Source: Ehrlichia ruminantium (lineage in GTDB: Bacteria > Pseudomonadota > Alphaproteobacteria > Rickettsiales > Anaplasmataceae). From it: DNA of 64,000 nucleotides. The notes under the pieces are model-generated. The model had not been told where the DNA came from, made no database searches, and was given only the letters and a program-made list of their open reading frames with translations. The DNA lies in the NCBI RefSeq assembly GCF_009728835.1, contig NZ_CP033455.1, positions 496,001 through 560,000 on the forward strand, read 5' to 3'. Position 1 is the stretch's first letter, and each line of letters begins with the position of its first letter. The position numbers were made by a program, and so were the translations under genes. This document shows, piece after piece, positions 30,405 to 39,972 of the stretch.

Positions 30405-31187
30405 GTGTATTTTGCTTTAATGTGTCGTGTAGGAACTTGAAATCTACATAGTCTGCAAATCCTAAATGATATTGATAGCTTATATACAATTTTGTTGATT
30501 ATTTAACATTAAAATTTATTTAGTATCATGTATTGGTAGTTTTGCTAGACAATAATTTACCCATTGTGCTGTACATTTTTCATGTAGTGTATTTTGCTTT
30601 AATTTGTCGTGTAGAAACTTGAAATCTACATGGTCTGCAAATCCTAAATGATATTGATAGCTTATATACAATTTTGTTGATTATTTAACATTAAAATTTA
30701 TTTTGCATCATGTATTGATAGTTTTGCTAGACAATAATTTACCCATTGTGCTGTACATTTTTCATGTAGTGTATTTTGTTTTAACCTGTCATGTAGGAAC
30801 TTGAAATCTACATAGTCTGGAAATTGTAAATTGTGTTGATGGCTTACATACAATTTTGTTGATTATTTAACATTAAAATTTATTTTGTATCATGTATTGA
30901 TAGTTTTGCTAGACAATAATTTACCCATTGTGCTGTACATTTTTCATGTAATGTATTTTGCTTTAATGTGTCGTGTAGGAACTTGAAATCTACATAGTCT
31001 GGAAATTGTAAATTGTGTTGATGGCTTACATACAATTTTGTTGATTATTTAACGTTAAAATTTATTTTGTATCATGTATTGATAGTTTTGTTAGACAATA
31101 GTTTACCCATTGTGCTGTACATTTTTCATGTAATGTATTTTGTTTTAACCTGTCATGTAGGAACTTGAAATCTACATAATCTGCAGG
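30405..31187. repeat. 182-bp array made from the 3' end of the adjacent flavoprotein gene
   Basis: The phrase (g/a)tgtattttg(c/t)tttaa begins units at 30405, 30587, 30769, 30951 and 31133, a constant 182-bp step. The fifth, partial unit (to about 31187) is inside the flavoprotein gene and encodes its last 42 codons; each earlier unit is a copy of that 3' coding end plus about 56 bp of downstream sequence. Reading copies on the minus strand still gives DYVDFKFLHD, then QWVNYCL, then LSIHDTK and TAA, so the frame is kept. Neighbouring copies differ by a few bases. A gain or loss of units would leave the protein unchanged. Confidence 0.93.
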
Positions 31188-34100
31188 TTGGTCTTGGTTT
31201 TTACAACTGTATATAAAATATTCTTCTTTTGTAATTGGATTGATGTGTTTTTGTAAACACTGAGCACATATTTCTTTCATCATGCATTGCATAGGAGAAT
31301 TAATAGAGGCAATAACTTTTATATCTTGTTTGAAAAAATGACGATATTGATTAAATATAGCATAGGATACGGCATCCATCATGTGACTTGATCCAATCAT
31401 GATAATTCTGTCTATGGAATGTAGTGGTATGTTAGTGCCTTGTGATGTATGGTTTTGATATTGTTCAATGGCTTCAATAATATTGCCATGATAAGACTGA
31501 TCTTGTGTTCTTCTTGGTTCTATTCTTTTTTCATTACAGCACCATATAACATTACTTGATGATTTTTCAATAGAAGATGGTTCAAAGATGTCTTCTGTTT
31601 TTTTATATCCTGCAAAATATAAAACTTTACAGTTATGTGATAATAGTGCTTGACCTATTGAAAATAAAACAGCATTTCCTACTCCTCCACCTATTAACAT
31701 GACATTTTTATTACTAGGAATTTCTGTCGGTGTGCCGGTTGGTCCCATAAAAATGATAGGTTCGTTTTTTTTAAGATAATTGCATAGATGACTAGATCCT
31801 CCTGCATTTAATACTATAGTTGAGATTGTTCCTTTATCTTTATCAACAGATACTCCTGTTAATGCTAAACTTTCTATAGATAATTTGGTGTTTTCTATAT
31901 TTAGGCTATTATATTCAAAATTTTGTAATCTATAGAATTGACCAGGTTTAAAGTTAGCTGCTGCTAAAGGTGCTAAAATGGTAAGTTTTGTTATATTTTT
32001 TGTTAGATATTCTACATCTAGTATATACGCCTTTAGCAGGTGATTTACTGTTTTGAGAAAGCAATCATCTTTTTTCTGTGAGTATTCTTTTAATAATTGT
32101 GTTATAGTGGGATATCCATTTTTAGCACTTGCCATGGCTTTCACTACACTTCCTCTATATGGTAAATGTAAGTCTCCAAAAATACTGATTTTTCTATCGG
32201 TAGATATGAATATACTGTCTTTTTTTGTGAATTTAGATGATGAGATTATGTCTCTACTATTACCTTCTAAATCAAAAGTATGAATGAAATCTTTATTTAA
32301 TGACGACAACTGTTGACTTTCTTGTATACTAGTTAAATTTGGTTTAGTTCCTGTAGCTAATATAATAGTTCTTGCTGGGAGTGTTTTTTTATTATTATCT
32401 TTGCTGGTGAACTTGATATTACTGATGTGATTGTAATTATCGAGTATTATTTCATATGGTTGTAAACATTCTATGAAATATACTCCTTCTGCTAGTGCAT
32501 TTTTTATTTCTTCGCTATTTAATCTATAACTTGGAGAATCAATTAGGTTATTTCTATAAACTATAGTAACTCCTCCCCATGATTTTAATAGTTCCATGAT
32601 TTGTGGGTGTCTATTTTCTGTATTGGATAATATTCTTTCATTTCTGATTTGTATTGCATGATTTAAAAACTCATTTGCTATATTTTTTTCTTCTTCTGTC
32701 CAATTTTTTTCTATGTAAGATTTACCATATGTTTTTACTAATGTTTCGTATCTAAATAAGAATTTTTCTACTTGTACTGGATAGTATGCAAGAGCTTCTG
32801 TTGCTGCATCAATTGCTGTAAGTCCTCCACCTATTACAATAATTGGCATTCTAATTTGTAAATTTGCAATAGCATTATTCCTGGCGGAGCCAGTTAGTTG
32901 TAAAGACATTAAAAAATCTGATGCTGTACGTACTCCACGTGCTAGTGAGTTTTTTAGGTAAATAAGATTTGGACTACCTGATCCAGTAGCAAGCGCAATA
33001 TGATGAAATCCTATATCAAAAGCATTTTGTGTTGTGATTGTGCTTCCGAACCTTACTCCTCCATGCATTACGAAATTTTCTCTTCTTTCAAGTATTAATC
33101 TTGCTATTTTTAAATAGTTTTTATTCCATCTTACTGTAATACCGTATTCAGAAACTCCTCCAAATCCATAAGGTGTTCTTTCACTTAAATTTTCGTACAG
33201 TTCTTTTTTTACGTTTTTGATTAGATTAAATTGTGTTCTTTCTCCAAATTGAGTTATTCCTGAAATATGTTGAGGTAAAGGTTCAATTTTTAAACCATCT
33301 ATTGCTACAACAGTATGTCCGTCATTAAGTAAATGGTGTGATAAATTGATTCCTGCTGGTCCTAAGCCTACTACTAGTACATTTTTCTTTGTGTGAGTGT
33401 GTGGTAATGGACGTTTAAAATTTATAGGATTCCATCTGGTAAGTAGTGAATATACCTCAAATCCGTAACTTAGAGTCAATACATTATCTATTACTTGAGT
33501 TTCAATTAATGGTATATCGACAGGATCTTGTTTTTGATAAATACATGATTTAGTACAATCATTACAAATATGATGTCCTGTTAGCACACATAATGGGTTG
33601 TCAATCATTACAATTGCTAATGCTGCTATGGGATATCCTTGAGATTTAACGAAATTCATTTCTGATATTTTTTCTTCTAAAGGACATCCATGTAATTCAG
33701 TAGATAGGATTGATTTTTTGAATGAATGGTTATTTTCTAATAAGCCTTTTGAACAACTATCTTTGTTTTGTTTATGACAAAATATACAGTAATGGGTATT
33801 ATTTAATGCTTGGTATAAAATAGGTGGTTTATGAGTAAGATTAAATCCATCTCTGTATTTAATATGTTTTGATGTCATTACATCTGATTTGTGTATGTTC
33901 TTTATCTTGACAGGTACTAAGTTGTGAAAATCTATTTTATTAGGAGTACTAAATAAAATATTATTATTTGCTTGAGAATGTACCATATATGCAGCGTACT
34001 GAGCTGCAATGTCTAAATCTGTTCCATATTGTTCTTGATTTTCAAACCATAATAGTACTTTTTGAGAGAATTCTTTTTCTTGAATTGGTAGTGAAAAAAT

Positions 34101-34466
34101 TTGAGAAATTTTATTTGTGATTTCTTCTATATTCAAGTTATTAATGTTGGGATATTTTTTTAAAGCATAACGTTGTACGAATAGTCTTTTACATTTGTAT
34201 ATTTCAATAAATTCTTTATGGATGTTTTGTTGTAGTATTACTTCATCTTCAATATTGAACAATTGTGATATAAAATCTTCAACTACATATGAAAGTTCTA
34301 TTATACATGATGTATTATTATGATTAGTGTTACCTTGTCGTGCTGAGATTAGTGTTTGATATAAACTTTTATCATGAGATTGTAAATATGATAGAAATAT
34401 ATTATCTAGTTCTAATAACTTTTCTCTAGTGTATAGATTTTGTGTTGTTAGCTCAAAATTTATCAT
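31062..34466 (-). CDS. Large FAD/NAD(P) oxidoreductase, GltD-like fused to a PyrK/NfnA-like reductase domain
   Basis: An 1134-residue fusion protein. Residues 1-200 are unrecognised, helical. Cysteines at 227, 230, 238, 261, 293, 301, 304 and 308 suggest Fe-S clusters (CIFC, CNDCTKSC) as in glutamate synthase small subunit relatives. An FAD-binding GLGPAG lies at 367-372 and a second nucleotide site at VIGGGLTAIDAA. The C-terminal third (from about 830) resembles ferredoxin-reductase electron-transfer subunits: FKPGQFYRLQN, LIGGGVGNAVLFSIGQAL, and a [2Fe-2S]-type CMMKEICAQC. The order is like NfnB plus NfnA joined in reverse. It likely moves electrons between NAD(P)H and another carrier; the substrate is not known. 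Its 3' end is copied in the adjacent array. Confidence 0.8.
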   Translation of the reverse strand: MINFELTTQNLYTREKLLELDNIFLSYLQSHDKSLYQTLISARQGNTNHNNTSCIIELSYVVEDFISQLFNIEDEVILQQNIHKEFIEIYKCKRLFVQRYALKKYPNINNLNIEEITNKISQIFSLPIQEKEFSQKVLLWFENQEQYGTDLDIAAQYAAYMVHSQANNNILFSTPNKIDFHNLVPVKIKNIHKSDVMTSKHIKYRDGFNLTHKPPILYQALNNTHYCIFCHKQNKDSCSKGLLENNHSFKKSILSTELHGCPLEEKISEMNFVKSQGYPIAALAIVMIDNPLCVLTGHHICNDCTKSCIYQKQDPVDIPLIETQVIDNVLTLSYGFEVYSLLTRWNPINFKRPLPHTHTKKNVLVVGLGPAGINLSHHLLNDGHTVVAIDGLKIEPLPQHISGITQFGERTQFNLIKNVKKELYENLSERTPYGFGGVSEYGITVRWNKNYLKIARLILERRENFVMHGGVRFGSTITTQNAFDIGFHHIALATGSGSPNLIYLKNSLARGVRTASDFLMSLQLTGSARNNAIANLQIRMPIIVIGGGLTAIDAATEALAYYPVQVEKFLFRYETLVKTYGKSYIEKNWTEEEKNIANEFLNHAIQIRNERILSNTENRHPQIMELLKSWGGVTIVYRNNLIDSPSYRLNSEEIKNALAEGVYFIECLQPYEIILDNYNHISNIKFTSKDNNKKTLPARTIILATGTKPNLTSIQESQQLSSLNKDFIHTFDLEGNSRDIISSSKFTKKDSIFISTDRKISIFGDLHLPYRGSVVKAMASAKNGYPTITQLLKEYSQKKDDCFLKTVNHLLKAYILDVEYLTKNITKLTILAPLAAANFKPGQFYRLQNFEYNSLNIENTKLSIESLALTGVSVDKDKGTISTIVLNAGGSSHLCNYLKKNEPIIFMGPTGTPTEIPSNKNVMLIGGGVGNAVLFSIGQALLSHNCKVLYFAGYKKTEDIFEPSSIEKSSSNVIWCCNEKRIEPRRTQDQSYHGNIIEAIEQYQNHTSQGTNIPLHSIDRIIMIGSSHMMDAVSYAIFNQYRHFFKQDIKVIASINSPMQCMMKEICAQCLQKHINPITKEEYFIYSCKNQDQPADYVDFKFLHDRLKQNTLHEKCTAQWVNYCLTKLSIHDTK

Positions 34467-34998
34467 ATTTTTATAATATAAAAGTAGATTGTTGTGGGTA
34501 GCTATTATGATGAATTATATAAGCAATGTAACATATTAATTAAAATGTGAAAATTCTATATTTATATAGAATTTGAGGGTCATATATATAGAAATTATAT
34601 AAGGGAATTTTACTGATGTTTATAATATGAATCTTGTATAAAGTATTAAGTGGATTTAGCATGTGTAAATTTACTATTAGAATTATAGCAATCTGATTTC
34701 AGATCTATATAAAATTGCCAGTTATTTTATTGATCTTTATTATGATGCATTATTAAATGTATCAAAGTTTACTATACCTATAGATATTTTGATGTTAATG
34801 TATCTCATTATTAAGACAGAATTATATGTATTTAATGTAATGAGTGGTGAATGTTAAGGTAATGTAGAATATGTAATTGGTATAACATAGTAAGATTAAT
34901 ATTATTGAAATTGATATTGTTACTATCTGTTTATTTTTCTTGAAATACTTATTCTTTAAGAATAGAATTTCGCAGTTATACTTAATATTTAATAGGAA
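34467..34998. other. Divergent intergenic region before efp
   Basis: A 532-bp AT-rich gap between the divergently transcribed flavoprotein gene and efp. It holds the probable efp promoter listed separately. A minus-strand open frame at 34822-35046 overlaps the efp start and is not credible. Nothing else recognised. Confidence 0.55.
34940..34968 (+). promoter_or_regulatory. Probable efp promoter
   Basis: TTGAAA (34940-34945) and TAGAAT (34963-34968) are separated by exactly 17 bp and lie 30 bp before the efp ATG. Each box matches the sigma-70 consensus at five of six bases. An AGGAA ribosome-binding sequence follows next to the start codon. Confidence 0.5.
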
Positions 34999-35568
34999 AT
35001 GGCGGAAAGAGGAAGTGATATCAGGCCTGGTTATGTGCTCGAACATAATAATGCTTTATATTTAGTAGTGAAAATTATGCATACTCAGCCAGGCAAAGGT
35101 GGTGCTTATATACAAGCTGAGATGAAGAATCTTAAAACTGGAGCCAAACAGTATGAGAGGTTTCGTGCAGATGGTGACATAAAGAGAGCTATTCTTGATG
35201 AGGCTGATTATCAATATATTTATAGTGATAGTTCAATGCTTACTATAATGCACCTTGGAAATTATGAACAGATTACAATTAATAAAGATATATTAGGGGA
35301 GAAGAGTATATATTTACAAGATAATATGATAATTACATTGTTGTCTTACAATGGGGAGATTATATCCGCGAAAGTTCCAGATTATGTTACTCTTCAAGTG
35401 GTCGAAACTGAAGCTGTGATAAAAGGTCAAACCGTATCTTCTTCTTCATATAAAGTTGCGATGTTAGAAAATAATCAGCGTATTAGTGTTCCTACTTTTA
35501 TTAAGCCTGGTGATAGAATAGTTGTTTACACTCCAGATGATAGTTATTATGAGCGAGCAAAAGAATAA
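34999..35568 (+). CDS. efp: Elongation factor P
   Basis: A 189-residue translation factor that relieves ribosome stalling at proline runs. Three beta-barrel domains are expected and the length is exact. The loop TQPGKGGAYIQ carries the tip lysine, Lys33, equivalent to E. coli Lys34 which EpmA can beta-lysylate; no epmA is visible in this window. GDRIVVYTPDDSYYERAKE-type ending (GDRIVVYTP) is the conserved C-terminus. Strong AGGAA ribosome-binding sequence directly before ATG. It is followed after 168 bp by an IMPase-like gene on the same strand. Confidence 0.97.
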   Translation: MAERGSDIRPGYVLEHNNALYLVVKIMHTQPGKGGAYIQAEMKNLKTGAKQYERFRADGDIKRAILDEADYQYIYSDSSMLTIMHLGNYEQITINKDILGEKSIYLQDNMIITLLSYNGEIISAKVPDYVTLQVVETEAVIKGQTVSSSSYKVAMLENNQRISVPTFIKPGDRIVVYTPDDSYYERAKE

Positions 35569-35736
35569 TATATTTTTATGGCAGAATACATTATTTTAGC
35601 GTTATTAAATTTATTTACTTATTTTATTCATGTTTGTTGGGAGTAAATATGAATAAAGTATGTGGCAGTGATTGAATTGTGTAGTAGATGTGGGATGGTT
35701 GTATCTTATGAAAAAGGTGATAAAAGGGGTATATAG

Positions 35737-36507
35737 ATGTCTGTAATTTTTTCTTCTACTACTAATATTATGCTAAAGTCAGTAAGGCAATCATCTAGGG
35801 CTTTGGTTAGGGATTTTAGTGAAATTAGATATATGCAGTCTTCTTATATGGCTGCAAGTAATTTTACACGATCTGCTTATTTAAGATCAAAAAAAATCAT
35901 CACTGAAGGGTTATATAACTATAGAAGAGATTATGGAATGATTTTTGATGATAGCAGGGATGTATCTGATGTTGGTGAAAATTTTTGGTTTGTTAACCCA
36001 ATAGATAGTAGAACTAATTTTATAAATTACTTACCATATTTTGCTACATTAATTGCGTTTTTTCGTCATGGTGAGCCAATTGCTGCTATTATAGATGCAC
36101 CAATACTTAAGGAAACGTTTTATGTAGAAAAAGGAGTAGGAGCTTTTTCAGAGAATGTACAGTCTCGTTATATAAAAATGCATGTGGGGAATAAACAAAG
36201 TATTAGTAGAACTGTTATTGATTTTATTATTACACATTCTAATGTTAATGTAATTGATAGTCAGCTTAGTTCTCAAGCTGTGATAATACGTGCTATGGGA
36301 TCTATGGCTTTGGGGTTTTCTTATTTGTGTTCAGGATCTTATGATGCACTAGTGTATTCTAATATTAACAAATATCAAGCAGCAGTGGGTAAGTTGTTTA
36401 TTGAAGAAAGTAAAGGTAAAGTTATGTGTGATCATGGTTTATTCATAGCTAGTAACTTTACTTTATGTGATTATTTAACAAAAAAGGTTTGTGATAATAG
36501 TAGATAA
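35737..36507 (+). CDS. Inositol-monophosphatase-like protein with degenerate active site
   Basis: A 256-residue protein of the IMPase/SuhB fold. Overall layout is kept, including VNPIDSRTNF at 86-95, IAFFRHGEPIAAIIDAP, and AMGSMALGFSYLCSGSYDAL. However the metal site is altered: the first Asp of the DPxDGT motif is Asn87, Gly and Thr are Ser91 and Arg92, the upstream Glu of the GEE motif looks like Asp71/72, and the Asp of the WDxAA motif is Tyr213 (KYQAA). Asp90 alone is clearly kept. Catalysis as a phosphatase is therefore doubtful. SuhB has a non-catalytic role in rRNA antitermination in E. coli; a similar structural role is possible but unproven. It may share a transcript with efp. Confidence 0.8.
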   Translation: MSVIFSSTTNIMLKSVRQSSRALVRDFSEIRYMQSSYMAASNFTRSAYLRSKKIITEGLYNYRRDYGMIFDDSRDVSDVGENFWFVNPIDSRTNFINYLPYFATLIAFFRHGEPIAAIIDAPILKETFYVEKGVGAFSENVQSRYIKMHVGNKQSISRTVIDFIITHSNVNVIDSQLSSQAVIIRAMGSMALGFSYLCSGSYDALVYSNINKYQAAVGKLFIEESKGKVMCDHGLFIASNFTLCDYLTKKVCDNSR

Positions 36508-37319
36508 AGTGAAAGTATAGGGTAACTTTATTGTTTTCAGTGCCGGTTTATTTGTTAATGTTAAATTCCTGTTTAATTTGCTTATGTAAGAGAATAATTT
36601 TATAATCTGATAAGCACAATAGTATACTCATTTTAATTTGTTAGGTAATTTACTATTGTTAATATAGTGTGTTAATTATAAAAATGGTATGCTTTGATAT
36701 ATGTACTTATTACATATTTTTTAGTGTAGGGAAGAGTAATATATGTTTTATTAAGGGGTACAAGATTAAAAGTAATAGTTTAATTAATCTATATATTCCT
36801 CATATTATCTGTATTTATGTAATTAATAAAGAGTGTTTTTGAGCTTTTTTATAGCAGTTTTATTCAATTTGGTTATTTGTAAATTAGTGATAAGATGTTT
36901 AGTAAAAATTGTCAGAGCTGTACTTATATATTAATTGTATAATGATTTTAATTATTTAGGTAATAATATTATTAGTTGGTAGTATACTGATCAACTGGTG
37001 TATTTGTTAGTGTATAGGGCTGCATGTATGTACATTTGTTGTATACTGTATTTATATCTAATAGTTATTGTAAGTGGTATTGTATCTGAAGTTAATCTTG
37101 TATACTAAGTAAGATTGTGAAAGTTTTTGTATTTATTTAGGTGTGTTGGTTAATAGTAGTTGCCTATGTATAGATATAGATATGTATTGTTTTATAACTG
37201 ATGATATATCTAAAATTGATCTATAAGGTGAACAAAATTGTTGTATAATGTTGATAATTTTTCATGAGCAAAATTGACGTGATGTGTTGTAATAATTTTT
37301 ATATTAATTGTAAAAATTG
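36508..37319. other. Intergenic, nothing recognised
   Basis: An 812-bp AT-rich gap between two plus-strand genes. No repeat array, RNA gene or promoter could be supported, and the open frames are short and unlike proteins. Confidence 0.5.
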
Positions 37320-38249
37320 ATGGGTAAATATTATACTATAGGACAGGATCATCAGGATGTTAGAGTAGATAGGTTTATCAGAAAAGAGTTAGATATTCCT
37401 CAATCATTAGTTGAAAAGTTTCTGCGTAATGGGATAATTTTGCTTAATAGTTTGAGAGTAAAATCTAGTACAAAGCTTAGTGTAGGTGATGTAATTTTTG
37501 TACAAAATGAATATATAATTAGTAAGGAAAAAAAAAGTAGAAAAGTTTGCAAATTTGCTAGTGAATCCTTAGTGAAATTAATTTGTGATAATGTTTTGTA
37601 TGAAGATGATAATGTATTGATTATCAATAAACCTTCTGGTGTATCTGTTCAGGGTGGTACCAAAGTTAAAGTCAGTATTAGTGATGTATTGGATAATATT
37701 AGAGTTGGAGAATCTATGAAAATAGTTCATAGATTAGATAAAAATACTAGTGGAATTTTAGTGTTAGCACGTAATGTTAGGGTATCTAGATTAATTATGC
37801 ATGAATTTAAAAATAGGAAAGTGAAAAAAAAGTATTTAGCCTTGACACGTGGGATGCCTGACAATGATGTAGGTAAAATTGATTATCCTATTATGAGGAA
37901 GAAATGTAATGTTTCTTTAGATGGAAAAATTCAGCGGGATATATTGTTTGAACAACATGCTATTACTATATTTTCTATACTAAAGAAGCTACCGCATAAC
38001 ATTGGATTGTTAGATTTACAGCCGATTACTGGAAGAAAACATCAGATAAGAATACATCTTTCACATATTGGATGTCCGATTATTGGCGATGTGAAATATG
38101 GAAAAGTTTGTGATAATATAACAAGTAATTACTTACAACTACATGCGTATTTTTTATCTATTAGTATAGAAGGTAAAGAGATATTGGTAACTATACCTAT
38201 GCCATCTCACATGCGGGATATGATTCTACAATTGGAAGGATTATTATAA
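37320..38249 (+). CDS. 23S rRNA pseudouridine synthase, RluC/RluD type
   Basis: A 309-residue pseudouridine synthase. An N-terminal S4-like RNA-binding domain (about 10-65: VDRFIRKELDIPQSLVEKFL, then LSVGDVIFV) precedes the catalytic domain. The catalytic signature HRLDKNTSGIL contains Asp140. NKPSGVSVQGG and the C-terminal PITGRKHQIRIHLSHIGCPIIGD complete the RluA family core. The S4 domain places it with RluC or RluD, which modify 23S rRNA, rather than RluA. The frame also opens with a TTG at 37317 immediately before; the adjacent ATG is preferred. Confidence 0.92.
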   Translation: MGKYYTIGQDHQDVRVDRFIRKELDIPQSLVEKFLRNGIILLNSLRVKSSTKLSVGDVIFVQNEYIISKEKKSRKVCKFASESLVKLICDNVLYEDDNVLIINKPSGVSVQGGTKVKVSISDVLDNIRVGESMKIVHRLDKNTSGILVLARNVRVSRLIMHEFKNRKVKKKYLALTRGMPDNDVGKIDYPIMRKKCNVSLDGKIQRDILFEQHAITIFSILKKLPHNIGLLDLQPITGRKHQIRIHLSHIGCPIIGDVKYGKVCDNITSNYLQLHAYFLSISIEGKEILVTIPMPSHMRDMILQLEGLL

Positions 38250-38318
38250 GCATATTCTGATTATATCATTAAATTTGTATTCGTATGTTTGTAAGATTGA
38301 ATTGTACCATATCTTATG

Positions 38319-39094
38319 TTTTTTAACTTGTTTAGATATTGATTATGATATTTATGATATGCAGTAGGTAATTACCGAGTATTAGAAGTAGTTAAGGATA
38401 AAGAGATTTATTAAGTGAAGAGTTTTATTCTATAGCTTAATGTTTTATTTGAATTGTGTATGTGTATTATGTTTTTTTAACTTGTTTGAATATTGATTAT
38501 GATATTTATGATATGCAGTAGGTAATTACCGAGTATTAGAAGTAATTAAGAATAAAGAGATTTATTAAGTGAAGAATTTTATTCTATAGCTTAATATTTT
38601 GCTTGAATTGTGTATGTGTATTATGTTTTTTTAACTTGTTTGAATATTGATTATGATATTTATGATATGCAGTAAGTAATTACCGAGTATTAGAAGTAGT
38701 TAAGAATAAAGAGATTTATTAAGTGAAAAGTTTTATTCTATAGCTTAATGTTTTGCTTGAATTGTGTGTATGTATTATGTTTTTTTAACTTGTTTGAATA
38801 TTGATTATGATATTTATGATATGCAGTAGGTAATTACCGAGTATTAGAAGTAATTAAGAATAAAGAGATTTATTAAGTGAAGAATTTTATTCTATAGCTT
38901 AATGTTTTATTTGAATTGTGTATGTGTATTATGTTTTTTTAACTTGTTTGAATATTGATTATGATATTTATGATATGCAGTAAGTAATTACCGAGTATTA
39001 GAAGTAGTTAAGAATAAAGAGATTTATTAAGTAAAAAGTTTTATTCTATAGCTTAATGTTTTGCTTGAATTGTGTGTATGTATTATGTTTAAGA
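38319..39094. repeat. 154-bp tandem direct repeat, five copies
   Basis: The anchor aacttgttt recurs at 38325, 38479, 38633, 38787 and 38941, exactly 154 bp apart, and the fifth copy ends at about 39094. Each unit carries gatatgcagta(g/a)gtaattaccgag. Variants alternate: copies 2 and 4 share gaagaattttattc and agtaggtaa, whereas copies 3 and 5 share agtaagtaa, aagttttattc and gtgtgtatgtattatg. Copies 4-5 are therefore probably a duplication of the 2-3 dimer (308 bp). The array lies between convergent genes (the pseudouridine synthase and pleD). Confidence 0.95.
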
Positions 39095-39972
39095 GGTTAT
39101 ATATATTATTGTTTCCTTAATATTAATAATATTATTTATAAGTGATGTAATGCTGATCTTTTAACTGTAACAATATAAAACAACACTAAGAGAGTATTTG
39201 CTGAAGAAATAGAGAACAATTACTTCCAAAGGTTTGATCATGTTAGCAAAGTCTGCACTGGGAAGAAGTAATGTTGATCAGAACATTAGCAGGTATTAAG
39301 AACAAATGTCTTTCAACTACAGTAAAATCTGTCACAAAATATCTAGATGTTATGTTTAATTGTATAAGATTATTTAAATCTAAATTTACTAAATAACGAT
39401 CAATAGTCTGTTTGTATGAAGGAAAGAATGGTTTATTTTTAATAGTGACAGATGTAATATGTAATCATATAGACATATATACCCATTTGAGAGTTTTTTG
39501 ATATATCTATACAAAGAAAGAAGTATCTTGTCGGTCAAATTTGAGTTGAGTGAAGTACAAAATATACTTTTGCAATGCGTATTATAAACATGCTATTTGT
39601 ATGATAGTTTATTCTATGGAGGGAGGTTATGATGTTATTTAGTGTAACTAGGTTATACTATTGTACTTTATCGTATTGCTAAAAGATTTGTTGATAAAAA
39701 ATGTATAAGTCATTGATTAAATAAAAATTCAATAGCTAATTTATTTATTATTTACTTGATTGATATAATTGTTTTTTATATTTCATATAATTTAAAATTT
39801 CTATTTTAAATTTTCGCATTAGGATTTTATCTGTATTAAATTTTTCTGTGTTATTAATGATTAATGTTTATGCTAAAACTTGCTTGTTGTTATATGAAAC
39901 ATAATAAAAGTAATAAGAATATTACCTTTATGCTAATATTTAGCAGTTAGTAGCTATGTAATTGATATACTG
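39095..39972. other. Decayed-looking region between the 154-bp array and pleD
   Basis: About 880 bp. 39150-39560 is less AT-rich than its surroundings and contains short protein-like frames (39271-39396 listed separately, and a frame around 39242 reading MLAKSALGRSNVDQNISRY). At 39617-39630 a run ggagggagg sits just before an ATG that opens only a 17-codon frame, an unusually strong ribosome-binding sequence for this DNA. The pattern fits a degraded gene. Confidence 0.45.
39271..39396 (+). pseudogene. Coding-like fragment, 41 codons
   Basis: An ATG frame beginning MLIRTLAGIKNKCLSTTVKS and ending FNCIRLFKSKFTK; the same frame is open about ten codons further upstream (HWEEV). Composition is protein-like, Lys and Thr rich. 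An overlapping second frame is also protein-like over 60 bp, which fits a frameshifted remnant. The parent gene was not recognised. Confidence 0.3.

Noticed and set aside
34822-35046. 74-codon minus-strand frame across the efp start
   Set aside because: Overlaps the promoter and N-terminus of efp in the opposite direction and has no protein-like composition beyond hydrophobic AT-rich residues.
38319-39094. CRISPR array
   Set aside because: The 154-bp units are contiguous direct repeats without spacer sequences, and no cas genes are present. The same holds for the other arrays.
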